From an uncultured Flavobacteriaceae bacterium (GTDB lineage: Bacteria; Bacteroidota; Bacteroidia; Flavobacteriales; Flavobacteriaceae), in assembly GCA_905480425.1 (NCBI GenBank), contig CAJQQG010000014.1, forward strand, positions 22,070 through 86,069: a stretch of 64,000 nt of DNA, read 5' to 3'. Below the pieces are notes generated by a model. It was not told where the DNA came from and did not search any database. It worked only from the letters and a program-made list of their open reading frames with translations. A program made the translations under genes and the position numbers. Each line of letters opens with the position of its first letter. Within the stretch, counting starts at the first letter, position 1. Of the stretch, positions 33,625 to 42,881 are shown in pieces.

Positions 33625-34533
33625 ATGATGAAATTAACAATTTTAGGGTGTCATTCTGCAACACCAAGAGAAAATAAACATACTACATCTCAGTTATTGG
33701 AAGTAAAAGGACACCTTTTCTTAATTGATTGTGGAGAAGGAACTCAAATTCAATTAAGAAAAACTAAAGTTAAGTTTTCACGCATTCAACATATTTTTAT
33801 TTCACACTTGCACGGAGATCATTTTTACGGTTTAATTGGATTGATTAGTACCTTTAGGCTATTGGGAAGAACATCACCTCTCACTATATATGGCCCTGTT
33901 GGTATTAAAGAAATCATTACACTTCAGTTAAAATATGCAAAATCGTGGACTAATTACCCACTTCATTTTCACGAATTAACTTTGAAAACTAGTGAAGTCA
34001 TTTTTGAAGATGAATCTATTCGAATTCAAACCTTACCTCTTGATCACAGAGTTTATACTAATGGTTTTTTATTTTCAACAGTCTCTACAAAAAGAAAGAT
34101 TAATGTAAATAAGTTGACTACTTTTAATTTGAAACCTTTTCAATTTCAACAATTACAAAATGGAGAATCTATTAACTTAGATGACGGAAGAGTATTGGAA
34201 AATGAAGTTTATACTATTGATCCAGAGAGACCAAAAAAATATGCTTATTGTAGTGATACTGCTTATTTTGAACCCTTAATTCCCCTTATAAAAAAAGTCG
34301 ATTTATTATATCATGAGTCCACATTTATAGAAACAAATAGTGAATTAGCAAAAAAAACAAAACATAGTACTGCTTTTCAAGCCGCTACAATAGCCAGTAA
34401 AGCAATGGTTAAAAAATTAATTTTAGGGCATTTTTCAAATCGATATCCTGATAAAAAAATTTTTATTGAAGAGGCATCTAAAGTATATGAAAATGTCATT
34501 TTAGCTGAAGACCTTAAAACCTTTTCCATTTAA
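33625..34533 (+). CDS. rnz: ribonuclease Z
   Basis: ISHLHGDHFYGLIGLI metallo-beta-lactamase motif; SDTAYFE; LGHFSNRY. Confidence 0.96.
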   Translation: MMKLTILGCHSATPRENKHTTSQLLEVKGHLFLIDCGEGTQIQLRKTKVKFSRIQHIFISHLHGDHFYGLIGLISTFRLLGRTSPLTIYGPVGIKEIITLQLKYAKSWTNYPLHFHELTLKTSEVIFEDESIRIQTLPLDHRVYTNGFLFSTVSTKRKINVNKLTTFNLKPFQFQQLQNGESINLDDGRVLENEVYTIDPERPKKYAYCSDTAYFEPLIPLIKKVDLLYHESTFIETNSELAKKTKHSTAFQAATIASKAMVKKLILGHFSNRYPDKKIFIEEASKVYENVILAEDLKTFSI

Positions 34534-34560
34534 AAGAAATGGATTATAACTTATAGAAAA

Positions 34561-35208
34561 ATGAAAGAAGAAGATTTAGGTCATTTACGAAAAACCTACC
34601 TCAAGGGCTCTTTAGGACCCAAAGACATTAAAGACGATCCCATTTCTTTTTTTAAAGAATGGTTTAGTCAAGCAAAACTGTCCCCTGAAATTGAAGAAGC
34701 AAACGCAATGACCCTATCAACTTTGGGTTTAGACAATTTTCCGAAAGGAAGAGTTGTTCTTTTAAAATCTTTAACTGAAGAAGGTTTTGTTTTCTACACT
34801 AATTATCAAAGCGAAAAGGCATTGGGTATAGAGTATCATTCTAAAGTTGGAATTTCTTTTTTTTGGCCTAATTTAGAGAGACAAGTTATCATCAAAGGTG
34901 AAGCTTTTAAACTTCCAACTAAAGTTTCAGATATTTACTTTAAAAGCCGTCCAAAAGGAAGTCAAATAGGGGCTATTGTTTCGGACCAAAGTAAAGTTAT
35001 TACTGATCGTTCTATTATTGAAGCTAAACAGGAGGCTCTAGAAATAGAGTACACCAATAAAAATATTGAACGCCCAGAACATTGGGGAGGATATGTGGTT
35101 AAGCCTATTAACATTGAGTTTTGGCAGGGGCGTCCAAATCGACTTCATGATAGAATTCGCTGTCAACTACAAGGTAAATTTTGGAATATTGAACGTTTAG
35201 CTCCCTAG
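34561..35208 (+). CDS. pdxH: pyridoxamine 5'-phosphate oxidase
   Basis: KGRVVLLKSLTEEGFVFYTNYQSEKA, WGGYVVKPINIEFWQGRPNRLHDRI. Confidence 0.96.
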   Translation: MKEEDLGHLRKTYLKGSLGPKDIKDDPISFFKEWFSQAKLSPEIEEANAMTLSTLGLDNFPKGRVVLLKSLTEEGFVFYTNYQSEKALGIEYHSKVGISFFWPNLERQVIIKGEAFKLPTKVSDIYFKSRPKGSQIGAIVSDQSKVITDRSIIEAKQEALEIEYTNKNIERPEHWGGYVVKPINIEFWQGRPNRLHDRIRCQLQGKFWNIERLAP

Positions 35209-35211
35209 ATT

Positions 35212-35691
35212 ATGAAAGAATTGATCCTACTACGACATGCAAAATCATCCTGGGAATATTCAGTTTCAGACTTCAATCGTCCTTTAGTTGAAAAGGGAAT
35301 TAAAAGAATTATCAATGTAGCTTCAGTAAGTGCTTTGGTATTTGGAAATCAAGAAATTTTTTTTTCTAGTCCAGCTAATCGTGCTGTTCATACTTCAACT
35401 ATTTTGATGAATGCTTTGAATATTAATTTTCAAAAACTTCAGGTTTGTGAATCATTATATACATTTGATTCGGTACAATTACTATCGTTTATACATGAAA
35501 TAGATAACTCATTTTCAAAAGTAGTTTGTGTAGGTCATAATCCTGCTTTTAGTAATGTAATTACTTATTTAAGTGATACTACAGTAGTTAATTTGCCAAC
35601 TGCTGCTTGGGCAAAAATAGTTTTTGATGTTCCTGAATGGAGTAATGTCAAAAACGGAATTTGTAGTTTGGGTCTTCCTAAAGAAATTTAA
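35212..35691 (+). CDS. sixA: SixA-family histidine phosphatase
   Basis: LILLRHAKSSW RHG motif; VCVGHNPAFS. Confidence 0.88.
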   Translation: MKELILLRHAKSSWEYSVSDFNRPLVEKGIKRIINVASVSALVFGNQEIFFSSPANRAVHTSTILMNALNINFQKLQVCESLYTFDSVQLLSFIHEIDNSFSKVVCVGHNPAFSNVITYLSDTTVVNLPTAAWAKIVFDVPEWSNVKNGICSLGLPKEI

Positions 35692-35697
35692 AATAAT

Positions 35698-37749
35698 ATG
35701 GTACCAAAGGATATTTTTATTAATCGTGAAATTAGTTGGCTTGATTTTAATGCGAGAGTTCTTCAAGAGGCATCAGATATAGGAGTTCCACTACTAGAGC
35801 GACTAAGATTTATTGGAATTTTTTCAAATAATTTAGACGAGTTTTTTCAAGTGCGTTATGCAACCGTTCAGCGGATCGCACAATCTGAAAAATCAGGAAA
35901 AAAAGTTTTTGGAGGTAAAAGTGCCAAAGAATTATTGAAATCAATAACTCAAAAAGTCATTGAGCAGCAAAAAGAAACTAATGAAATTCTTTCGGACATA
36001 GAGTATGAGTTAGAAAATGAAAATATTTATTTTATAAATGAAAATAATGTTCTTTCGGAGCATCAAGATTTTTTGAAAGAGTATTTTATTCAAAAAGTTA
36101 GTCCTGCTTTAATGACCATTATTATTTCCGATGATTTACCTCAGGATTTTTCAAATAATCATGCATTTCTAGCCGTTAAGCTTTCTTTTGAATCACTCAT
36201 CCCTCAATATAAATATGCCTTAATTGAGATTCCAACAGAGTTGGACCGTTTTATCGTTTTACCGTCTATTGGAGAGAAGCAGTTTGTCATGATTCTAGAT
36301 GATCTTATAAGGTTTCATTTTGAGCTTATTTTTAATTCTTTTGAATATAGTGTTATTGAGTCTCATATGATTAAAGTGACTCGGGATGCAGAACTTGATA
36401 TGGAGGGTGATGTATCAAATAGTTACATTAATAAAATTGTTAAAAGTGTTAAAGATCGTTTTTTAGCAGAGCCAGTTAGAATGGTATATGACAAGAATAT
36501 AGCGAAAGACACCCTGGAAATAGTAAAAAAAATTTTAAGGATGGATAATACTGATAGCCATATTCCAGGAGGTCGTTACCATAACCGAAAGGATTTCATG
36601 AGCTTTCCGCAGTTAAACAGAAATGATCTTCAATATGGTAAACGAAATCCTATTCCAGTGCCTGGATTATCACTTGAAAAAAGTATTTTTAAGGCTATTG
36701 ATAAGAAGGATTATCTTTTATACACTCCCTATCATAGTTTTTCGTTTGTAATTAAATTTTTAAGAGAAGCTGCTTTAGATCCAGAGGTTTCAAATATATT
36801 TATAACCATTTATCGTTTATCAAAGCTATCAAATGTTGCAAGTTCTTTAATAAATGCAGCAAAAAATGGCAAAAAAGTATTGGTACAAATTGAATTACAA
36901 GCACGTTTTGATGAAACTAATAACATAACCTATGCAGAACAAATGCAAGCTGCTGGGGTAGAACTTATTTTTGGTATTCCAGGCTTAAAGGTACATTCTA
37001 AAATTTGTTTAGTTGAAAAAATTAGTCAAGGAGTTAAAAAACGATATGGTTTTATTAGTACAGGAAATCTTAATGAAGATACTGCTAAAATTTATACAGA
37101 TTATACCCTTTTTACTGCAAATGAAAAAGTATTAAAAGAGGTCAATAAGGTCTTTAATTTTCTTCAGGTTCATTATAAGCTCAAAAAGTATAAACATCTT
37201 ATAGTCTCACCTCATTATACTCATGCGACCTTGGTGAGAATGATTAATAAAGAAATTGAAAATAAAAAAGCAGGTTTAACTGCGGGTATAAAATTGAAAT
37301 TAAACGCGATAACTAATTTCTCAATGATCAAGAAATTATATGAAGCAAGTAATGCAGGTGTTTCTATTAAAATGGTTGTTAGAGGTATTTGTTGTTTAAT
37401 ACCAGGCGTGAAAGGTATGAGTGAGAATATTGAGGTAATTAGTGTCATTGACCGTTATTTAGAACATCCTAGGGTCTATGTTTTTGAAAACGCAGGGAAA
37501 AGAAAAGTGTACATTTCTTCTGCAGATTTTATGACTCGTAATATTGAAAATAGAGTAGAAGTAGCTGTGCCTATATATGACAATTCGTTACAGCAACAAA
37601 TTTTAGATGTGTTTGATATTACATGGAAAGATAACCATAAAGCCAGAATCATTAATAAACATCCTCAAAATCAGTTTAAAAAATCATCAGGTGAAAATAT
37701 TCGTTCTCAATGGGCAATCTATGATTACTATAATAATCAATTGGAGTAA
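35698..37749 (+). CDS. ppk1: polyphosphate kinase 1
   Basis: INREISWLDFNARVLQEA, GLKVHSKICLV catalytic His, FISTGNLNEDTAKIYTDYTLFT. Confidence 0.96.
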   Translation: MVPKDIFINREISWLDFNARVLQEASDIGVPLLERLRFIGIFSNNLDEFFQVRYATVQRIAQSEKSGKKVFGGKSAKELLKSITQKVIEQQKETNEILSDIEYELENENIYFINENNVLSEHQDFLKEYFIQKVSPALMTIIISDDLPQDFSNNHAFLAVKLSFESLIPQYKYALIEIPTELDRFIVLPSIGEKQFVMILDDLIRFHFELIFNSFEYSVIESHMIKVTRDAELDMEGDVSNSYINKIVKSVKDRFLAEPVRMVYDKNIAKDTLEIVKKILRMDNTDSHIPGGRYHNRKDFMSFPQLNRNDLQYGKRNPIPVPGLSLEKSIFKAIDKKDYLLYTPYHSFSFVIKFLREAALDPEVSNIFITIYRLSKLSNVASSLINAAKNGKKVLVQIELQARFDETNNITYAEQMQAAGVELIFGIPGLKVHSKICLVEKISQGVKKRYGFISTGNLNEDTAKIYTDYTLFTANEKVLKEVNKVFNFLQVHYKLKKYKHLIVSPHYTHATLVRMINKEIENKKAGLTAGIKLKLNAITNFSMIKKLYEASNAGVSIKMVVRGICCLIPGVKGMSENIEVISVIDRYLEHPRVYVFENAGKRKVYISSADFMTRNIENRVEVAVPIYDNSLQQQILDVFDITWKDNHKARIINKHPQNQFKKSSGENIRSQWAIYDYYNNQLE

Positions 37750-38630
37750 TGAAAATTAAAAAATATGCTGCAATTGATATAGGTTCTAATGCAGTCAGAA
37801 TTTTAGTAACTAATGTAGTTTCTTATAAAAAAAAGACGGTTTTTTTGAAAAATGCTCTCGTTAGAGTTCCGATTCGTTTAGGACAAGATGCTTTCACAAA
37901 TGGAAAAATTTCTGACAAGAATATCAAAAGAATGATAAAATCCATGAAGGCTTTTAAGTTACTTATGGAGGTTCATGAGGTAAAAGATTATTTGGCTTTT
38001 GCAACTTCGGCGCTAAGAGAGGCCAAAAATGGTTCATATTTAGTTAAAAAAGTACTTAAAAAATCAGGAATTAAAATCGAAATTATTGATGGAAAAAAAG
38101 AAGCTAAAATAATTTCCAATACAAATGTTTTTGATACCATTAATAAAGAAAAAACGTTTCTCTATGTAGATATAGGTGGTGGAAGCACTGAATTTAGTGT
38201 TTTAATTAATGGAAAACGAAATCAATCAAAATCATTTAAAATAGGAACTGTAAGGATGCTTAATTCAAAAGTAGAACAAGTCACTTTAGATGAAGCCGAG
38301 TCTTGGGTTAGAAGGCATACTCTCATGCATGAAAGAATATATTTATTAGGAACAGGAGGAAATATTAACAAGCTCCATAAAATTGCCAATATCAATGATA
38401 ATCGTCCATTAAGTTACTTAACTTTAAATACACTTTATAATCAGTTAGATGCTCTTACTTATGAGGAGCGAATTGTTGATCTTGGGCTAAATCCAGATCG
38501 TTCTGATGTGATTTTACTAGCAGCAAAATTATTCATTAAGATCCTTAATTGGTCTGGTGCCAAAGATATTTATGTTCCTAAAGTAGGACTTTCAGACGGA
38601 ATGATACGTGAACTTTATAAAAGAAAATAA
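37749..38630 (+). CDS. ppx: exopolyphosphatase, Ppx/GppA family
   Basis: AAIDIGSNAVRILV, YVDIGGGSTEFSV; overlaps ppk1 stop. Confidence 0.93.
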   Translation: MKIKKYAAIDIGSNAVRILVTNVVSYKKKTVFLKNALVRVPIRLGQDAFTNGKISDKNIKRMIKSMKAFKLLMEVHEVKDYLAFATSALREAKNGSYLVKKVLKKSGIKIEIIDGKKEAKIISNTNVFDTINKEKTFLYVDIGGGSTEFSVLINGKRNQSKSFKIGTVRMLNSKVEQVTLDEAESWVRRHTLMHERIYLLGTGGNINKLHKIANINDNRPLSYLTLNTLYNQLDALTYEERIVDLGLNPDRSDVILLAAKLFIKILNWSGAKDIYVPKVGLSDGMIRELYKRK

Positions 38631-38652
38631 CTACTTTTTTAGTTTTGCTAAA

Positions 38653-40487
38653 TTAAAAATCTAAATTAAATGTTTTTCTGAGGGTATCTAAAACCGGATT
38701 AATTCTAAGTAAATGCTGATATTTTTCTGGAGAAGAAAAAATAGTTTCTTCTTTTATGTTTTCTGAGATACCAATTGAAATGCTCAAAATTTGGTTGTTC
38801 AAGTGGTTTCTTAAATACGGCAATAGCTCTTCCATTTCCTTAATCAGCTCACTTTTATTCATTTCATTAGCTACCTCAAAGCTAATTTGAGAATTATCTG
38901 AAAGTACAGGACTGTTCATGAATAATATTGAAGCCATATTACTTTTCCCATCATTTTTTATATTTTCAATATATTGTTTCCAAAGAAGATCAAGGTCTTT
39001 TTGTTTAAACGGATTTTGTGGGAGTTCAGAAACTTTTAAAGTTGGCTTATTTTTTTCTTTAGCTGTTTTTTTTAAAGCGATACTGGAAAGTGAAAACCCA
39101 GAAACAGGCATTTTTACAAATTCATTTTTACTAACAGTAGTTGTTGCATTGATCTTTTTTTCCTTTTTACTTAGAATTTCAGGAGTTTTTCTCTTGATAA
39201 TAGAAGTTGACTCATTCTCTTGGGACGGGTGGTTTAGAACTTCACTTTTATTAGGCTCTACTTGATGTACTTTTTGTGCTTCTTTTTTAAAAATTAATGA
39301 ATTCTTTAGAATTTCATCGGCAGAAGTTTCTTTTAAAGGAGTTAAGTAGGAATCTAGTGTATTTTTTACATTAGGGTATTTTTTAAATTCATTCGAGGGA
39401 ATTATGAATCCTTTTTTTTTTCTCCATTAAAATGGAGTGAAGCAAGTTGCATTAAATAAAGTTCAACATGAACCCTTCTGTTTTGACAATTTCTATATTC
39501 AACTTCACAACAATTAATTAATTTAATAGCATCTAAAATATAGTTGGATGATAGGTTTTCGGTAGCGGTGCTATACTCTTTTTTAACACTCGAACTAACT
39601 TCCATTAGCAAAAGGGTTTTAGGATCTTTTGCTAGCATCAAATTTCTAAAATGATCACCTAATCCACTTATAAACTGTAAACTGTCAATTCCCCGCTGTA
39701 ATAAGGTATTATAGGCTGTTAAAACTCCGGGGATGTCATTTTGAATAAACAACTTCCCAAAGTCTGTATAGGTTTGATGGTCTAAAACATTTAAATTATT
39801 TGCAACACCACTAACTGATAGATTACCTTGGGTAAAACTCACCATTCGATCAAAGATTGAGAGTGCGTCTCTTAAAGCACCTTCTGCTTTTTGTGCAATT
39901 AAATACAAAGCATCTTCTTCAAATACTAAGTTTCTTTTAGTGGCAATCTTAATGAGATAGTTTTTTATGTCTTCAATAGAAATTCGCTTGAAATCATAGA
40001 CTTGGCAACGAGATAATACAGTGGGTATAATTTTATTTTTTTCAGTGGTTGCTAAAATAAAGATAGCATGCTTTGGAGGCTCCTCAAGTGTTTTTAAAAA
40101 GGCATTGAATGCAGAAGTAGAGAGCATATGTGCTTCATCAATGATGTATATTTTATGAGTACCAATTTGGGGTGGTATTCTAACTTGATCATTTATTTTT
40201 CTAATATCCTCTACTGAATTATTAGAAGCGGCATCTAATTCAAAAATATTAAATGAAGAATCGTCATCTATCGAGGTGGACGAACTATTAATTTGCTTGG
40301 CAAGTATTCTAGCACAAGAAGTTTTACCTACTCCTCTTGGACCACAAAAAAGAAGTGCTTGTGCAAGTTGATTGGTTTCCAGGCTATTTTGGAGTGTTCT
40401 TGTTATGCCTTCCTGTCCTACCACTTCATCAAAAGTACTAGGTCTATATTTTAAAGCAGATACAACAAATGTTTCCATAATATACAA
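38653..40487 (-). CDS. dnaX: DNA polymerase III gamma/tau; 0 frame gives 361 aa (39402-40487), -1 recoding gives about 611 aa to 38653
   Basis: ALLFCGPRGVGKTSCARILAKQ, IYIIDEAHMLS, FILATTEKNKIIPTVLSRCQ. Manual reading of the reverse strand shows no stop in the -1 frame from 39411 to the ORF at 39111. Confidence 0.9.
39411..39421 (-). promoter_or_regulatory. slippery A10-G recoding site in dnaX
   Basis: Coding strand AAT GGA GAA AAA AAA AAG GAT TCA TAA in the 0 frame (E K K K D S stop); contains the in-frame heptamer A AAA AAG. Confidence 0.75.
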
Positions 40488-40565
40488 ATATATAAATCAG
40501 ATTAAAGTTTATGACTTTTAGGGTATGCTTATTCCATTATAATTATTAACAAATAACTAACTTTA

Positions 40566-40859
40566 CAGAGCAGGCCATCTTATCGCTCTTTTCTTTGGAA
40601 GAGAGAGGAAAGTCCGGACACCATAGAACAGCATAGCGGGTAACACCCGCCCTTTGAAAGAAGCGGACTAGTGCAACAGAAAGCAAGTACAGTTAGGCTG
40701 TAGTGAAACCAGGTAAACTCTATGCGGTGCAACGCCAAGTAAATCTACAATTAAGAGTTGTTTCGTTCAATGTAGAAGGGTAGGCGGCTTGAATGTAGGA
40801 GTAATTCTACATCTAGATAAATGATAAGACTCGACAGAATCCGGCTTATCGGCCTGCAT
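40566..40859 (+). ncRNA. rnpB: RNase P RNA, bacterial type A
   Basis: GAGGAAAGTCCGGACACC core, GTGAAACCAGGTAAACTC, GATAAGACTCGACAGAATCCGGCTTAT; P1 GCAGGCC (40570-40576) pairs with GGCCTGC (40851-40857). Confidence 0.95.
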
Positions 40860-40862
40860 TTT

Positions 40863-41390
40863 TTATTTAAAGAAGGAAAAGACACTTCCGCCATAAGTTC
40901 TTGAAAAATCAAAACCTTGACCTTTTGAAAGGTCAATAAAAACACTGTGCTCGAGAATAATAAGTCCTGATTCATTTAATGATTTTTTAGCTTCAATAAT
41001 TAAGACAAAATATGCTTCTGCTTTCCAGTCATAAGGAGGATCACCAAAAATTAGATCATAGTGACTTACTTTTTTTTTAAGAAATGTAATAGAATCACTT
41101 TGTAATGAATTTATTGTTAACCCTATGTCGGTTGCGGTTTTTTTTATGAAATTTACGCAATGTCGATTCTGATCTACTGCGGTTATATTTGCTATTCCTC
41201 TAGAAGCGAATTCATAACTTATATTACCTGTTCCAGAAAAAAGATCTAAAACATGAAGGGACTCAAAATTAAGGCGGTGTTGTAAAATATTAAATAATCC
41301 CTCTTTTGAGCGATCAGTTGTCGGGCGTACAGGTAGTTTTTTAGGAGCTATAACACGTCTTCCTTTATGAGAGCCTGAAATAATTCTCAT
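40863..41390 (-). CDS. rsmD: 16S rRNA (guanine966-N2)-methyltransferase RsmD
   Basis: MRIISGSHKGRRV, VLDLFSGTGNISYEFASRG, FGDPPYDWKA. Confidence 0.94.
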   Translation of the reverse strand: MRIISGSHKGRRVIAPKKLPVRPTTDRSKEGLFNILQHRLNFESLHVLDLFSGTGNISYEFASRGIANITAVDQNRHCVNFIKKTATDIGLTINSLQSDSITFLKKKVSHYDLIFGDPPYDWKAEAYFVLIIEAKKSLNESGLIILEHSVFIDLSKGQGFDFSRTYGGSVFSFFK

Positions 41391-42190
41391 TAACTAAAAT
41401 ATTGAGATAAAAAAGGAGCGTTATGATTTTGGATCGCCTGACTTGATATAATTTCTTCTTCATAAAAAGATATGTTTTCATGATAAATTTTTACAGCTTT
41501 GTAATAGGAGTCAAAGAGAGTTATTTTTCCTAGAAAAATGAATTCAAAGGCGTTTGTTTCAAGTTCAAATTGTTCTATTACAAAGAAAACATAGTAAAGA
41601 AAATCATCTTCGTTTTTTATTAAAAAGGAATTATTAAATAATAGCCGTTCATTTTTTATTAAAAAAACATCTACTTTTTCCTTTTGTAAATGAACATAAA
41701 GTTGAGTTTTGTTTTCTGATCGTAAATTATGCTTGTGAATTAAATTATAAAGAAGAGAGTTGTAATGAATTTCTTGATAATTATTTTTATTTGTTTCTAA
41801 AATTAATTCTATTTCCTTGGGGTAGGAATAAACATTTACTTTTTTTGATTCTTTTAATATATCGTGAATAAAAATATCGTCTTGAGAATTCGACTTATAA
41901 TGGCTTAAATACTTCTCTTTATGTGAAATATCATAAAGTGTTTGAGGCACAAAAGTTGAAGGGTGAGAAAAATGCACTATGCTTATAGCTCTAAAGTTTT
42001 TTTTCGGGTAATAATTAATAAATTCATCAAAAGCAGGTTTAAAATCTAAAATTTCATGATTCCTTGGTAAAAAATCTACTTTAGATTTAGTGCAAAAAGA
42101 AAATCCATTCACAAATATGTGAATGGATAAATCATTATTGTGAATTATTTCATTATTGTTTAGCATCAAAAATAGTTGGCCAGTTACCAT
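41390..42190 (-). CDS. DUF3822 family protein
   Basis: Upstream of rsmD; LSIHIFVNGFSFC opening and overall organisation as in the Bacteroidetes family (recollection); start more likely MLNNNEI at about 42166. Confidence 0.75.
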   Translation of the reverse strand: MVTGQLFLMLNNNEIIHNNDLSIHIFVNGFSFCTKSKVDFLPRNHEILDFKPAFDEFINYYPKKNFRAISIVHFSHPSTFVPQTLYDISHKEKYLSHYKSNSQDDIFIHDILKESKKVNVYSYPKEIELILETNKNNYQEIHYNSLLYNLIHKHNLRSENKTQLYVHLQKEKVDVFLIKNERLLFNNSFLIKNEDDFLYYVFFVIEQFELETNAFEFIFLGKITLFDSYYKAVKIYHENISFYEEEIISSQAIQNHNAPFLSQYFS

Positions 42191-42800
42191 TTGTACTTAC
42201 TTTTGATAGAGAACCTAAAACAATTTCAGGCCCATTTACACCATCTACAGCTATCGTTTCCTGCTCCTGCTTAATTAAATCAATATTTTGGTCAAAAAGA
42301 ACGATATTTTTTGATATTTTAACTTCAAAAACAGGAACATTATAGCCGTTTTTATTAATTATCTCAGAATTAATTTTAAACATACTGTCTTGAACTCCCT
42401 CAATAGGGATGTAGGCCATTTTTCTATAATGATCTGAAGTTCCAAATAAAGAATCTTTTACAGAAACCGTTCCCAGGGTATCAATGACAACAACTTCACG
42501 TAACATATCAATTCTGTAAGTTCTGTCATATTCAAGATATGAAGAATCACGTTTTTCAATTAAAGTAAATATACCTTCATCAACAAATTTGATTAAGCTA
42601 TCAAAATTGTTAGAATAAATTCCGGTTACATCTTTATGTGCAATTTGCGCTATTCTTATGTCCTTTAAACGATTGATTACTTTGGCGTAACGCTCGTTTT
42701 TGATTTGATTAAATTTAATGGGTCCGTTAACTGAATCATAAATCTGATACGCAAAAAAGAATGATGCTAACCAAAGTACGATTTGAATGCCTATTTTCAT
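42153..42800 (-). CDS. conserved hypothetical membrane-anchored protein
   Basis: Single N-terminal TM segment, intact 215-aa ORF overlapping the DUF3822 gene. Confidence 0.65.
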   Translation of the reverse strand: MKIGIQIVLWLASFFFAYQIYDSVNGPIKFNQIKNERYAKVINRLKDIRIAQIAHKDVTGIYSNNFDSLIKFVDEGIFTLIEKRDSSYLEYDRTYRIDMLREVVVIDTLGTVSVKDSLFGTSDHYRKMAYIPIEGVQDSMFKINSEIINKNGYNVPVFEVKISKNIVLFDQNIDLIKQEQETIAVDGVNGPEIVLGSLSKVSTNGNWPTIFDAKQ

Positions 42801-42881
42801 TAGATGGTTTTATATATTATAAAACAAAACTACAATTTTTTTTGAATCAGAAAAGTATTTAAAATGATTTATATTTAACGC

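Noticed and set aside
38653-39400. dnaX as a pseudogene or as two separate genes
   Set aside because: The downstream -1 frame is open for 252 codons with only the A10 tract separating it, and the tract carries an in-frame A AAA AAG. Decay would be expected to leave further stops. A sequencing indel remains possible and is stated as the main refutation.
40751-40975. 74-aa minus-strand ORF across the rnpB 3' end
   Set aside because: It overlaps the RNase P RNA and rsmD in another frame with no recognisable domain.
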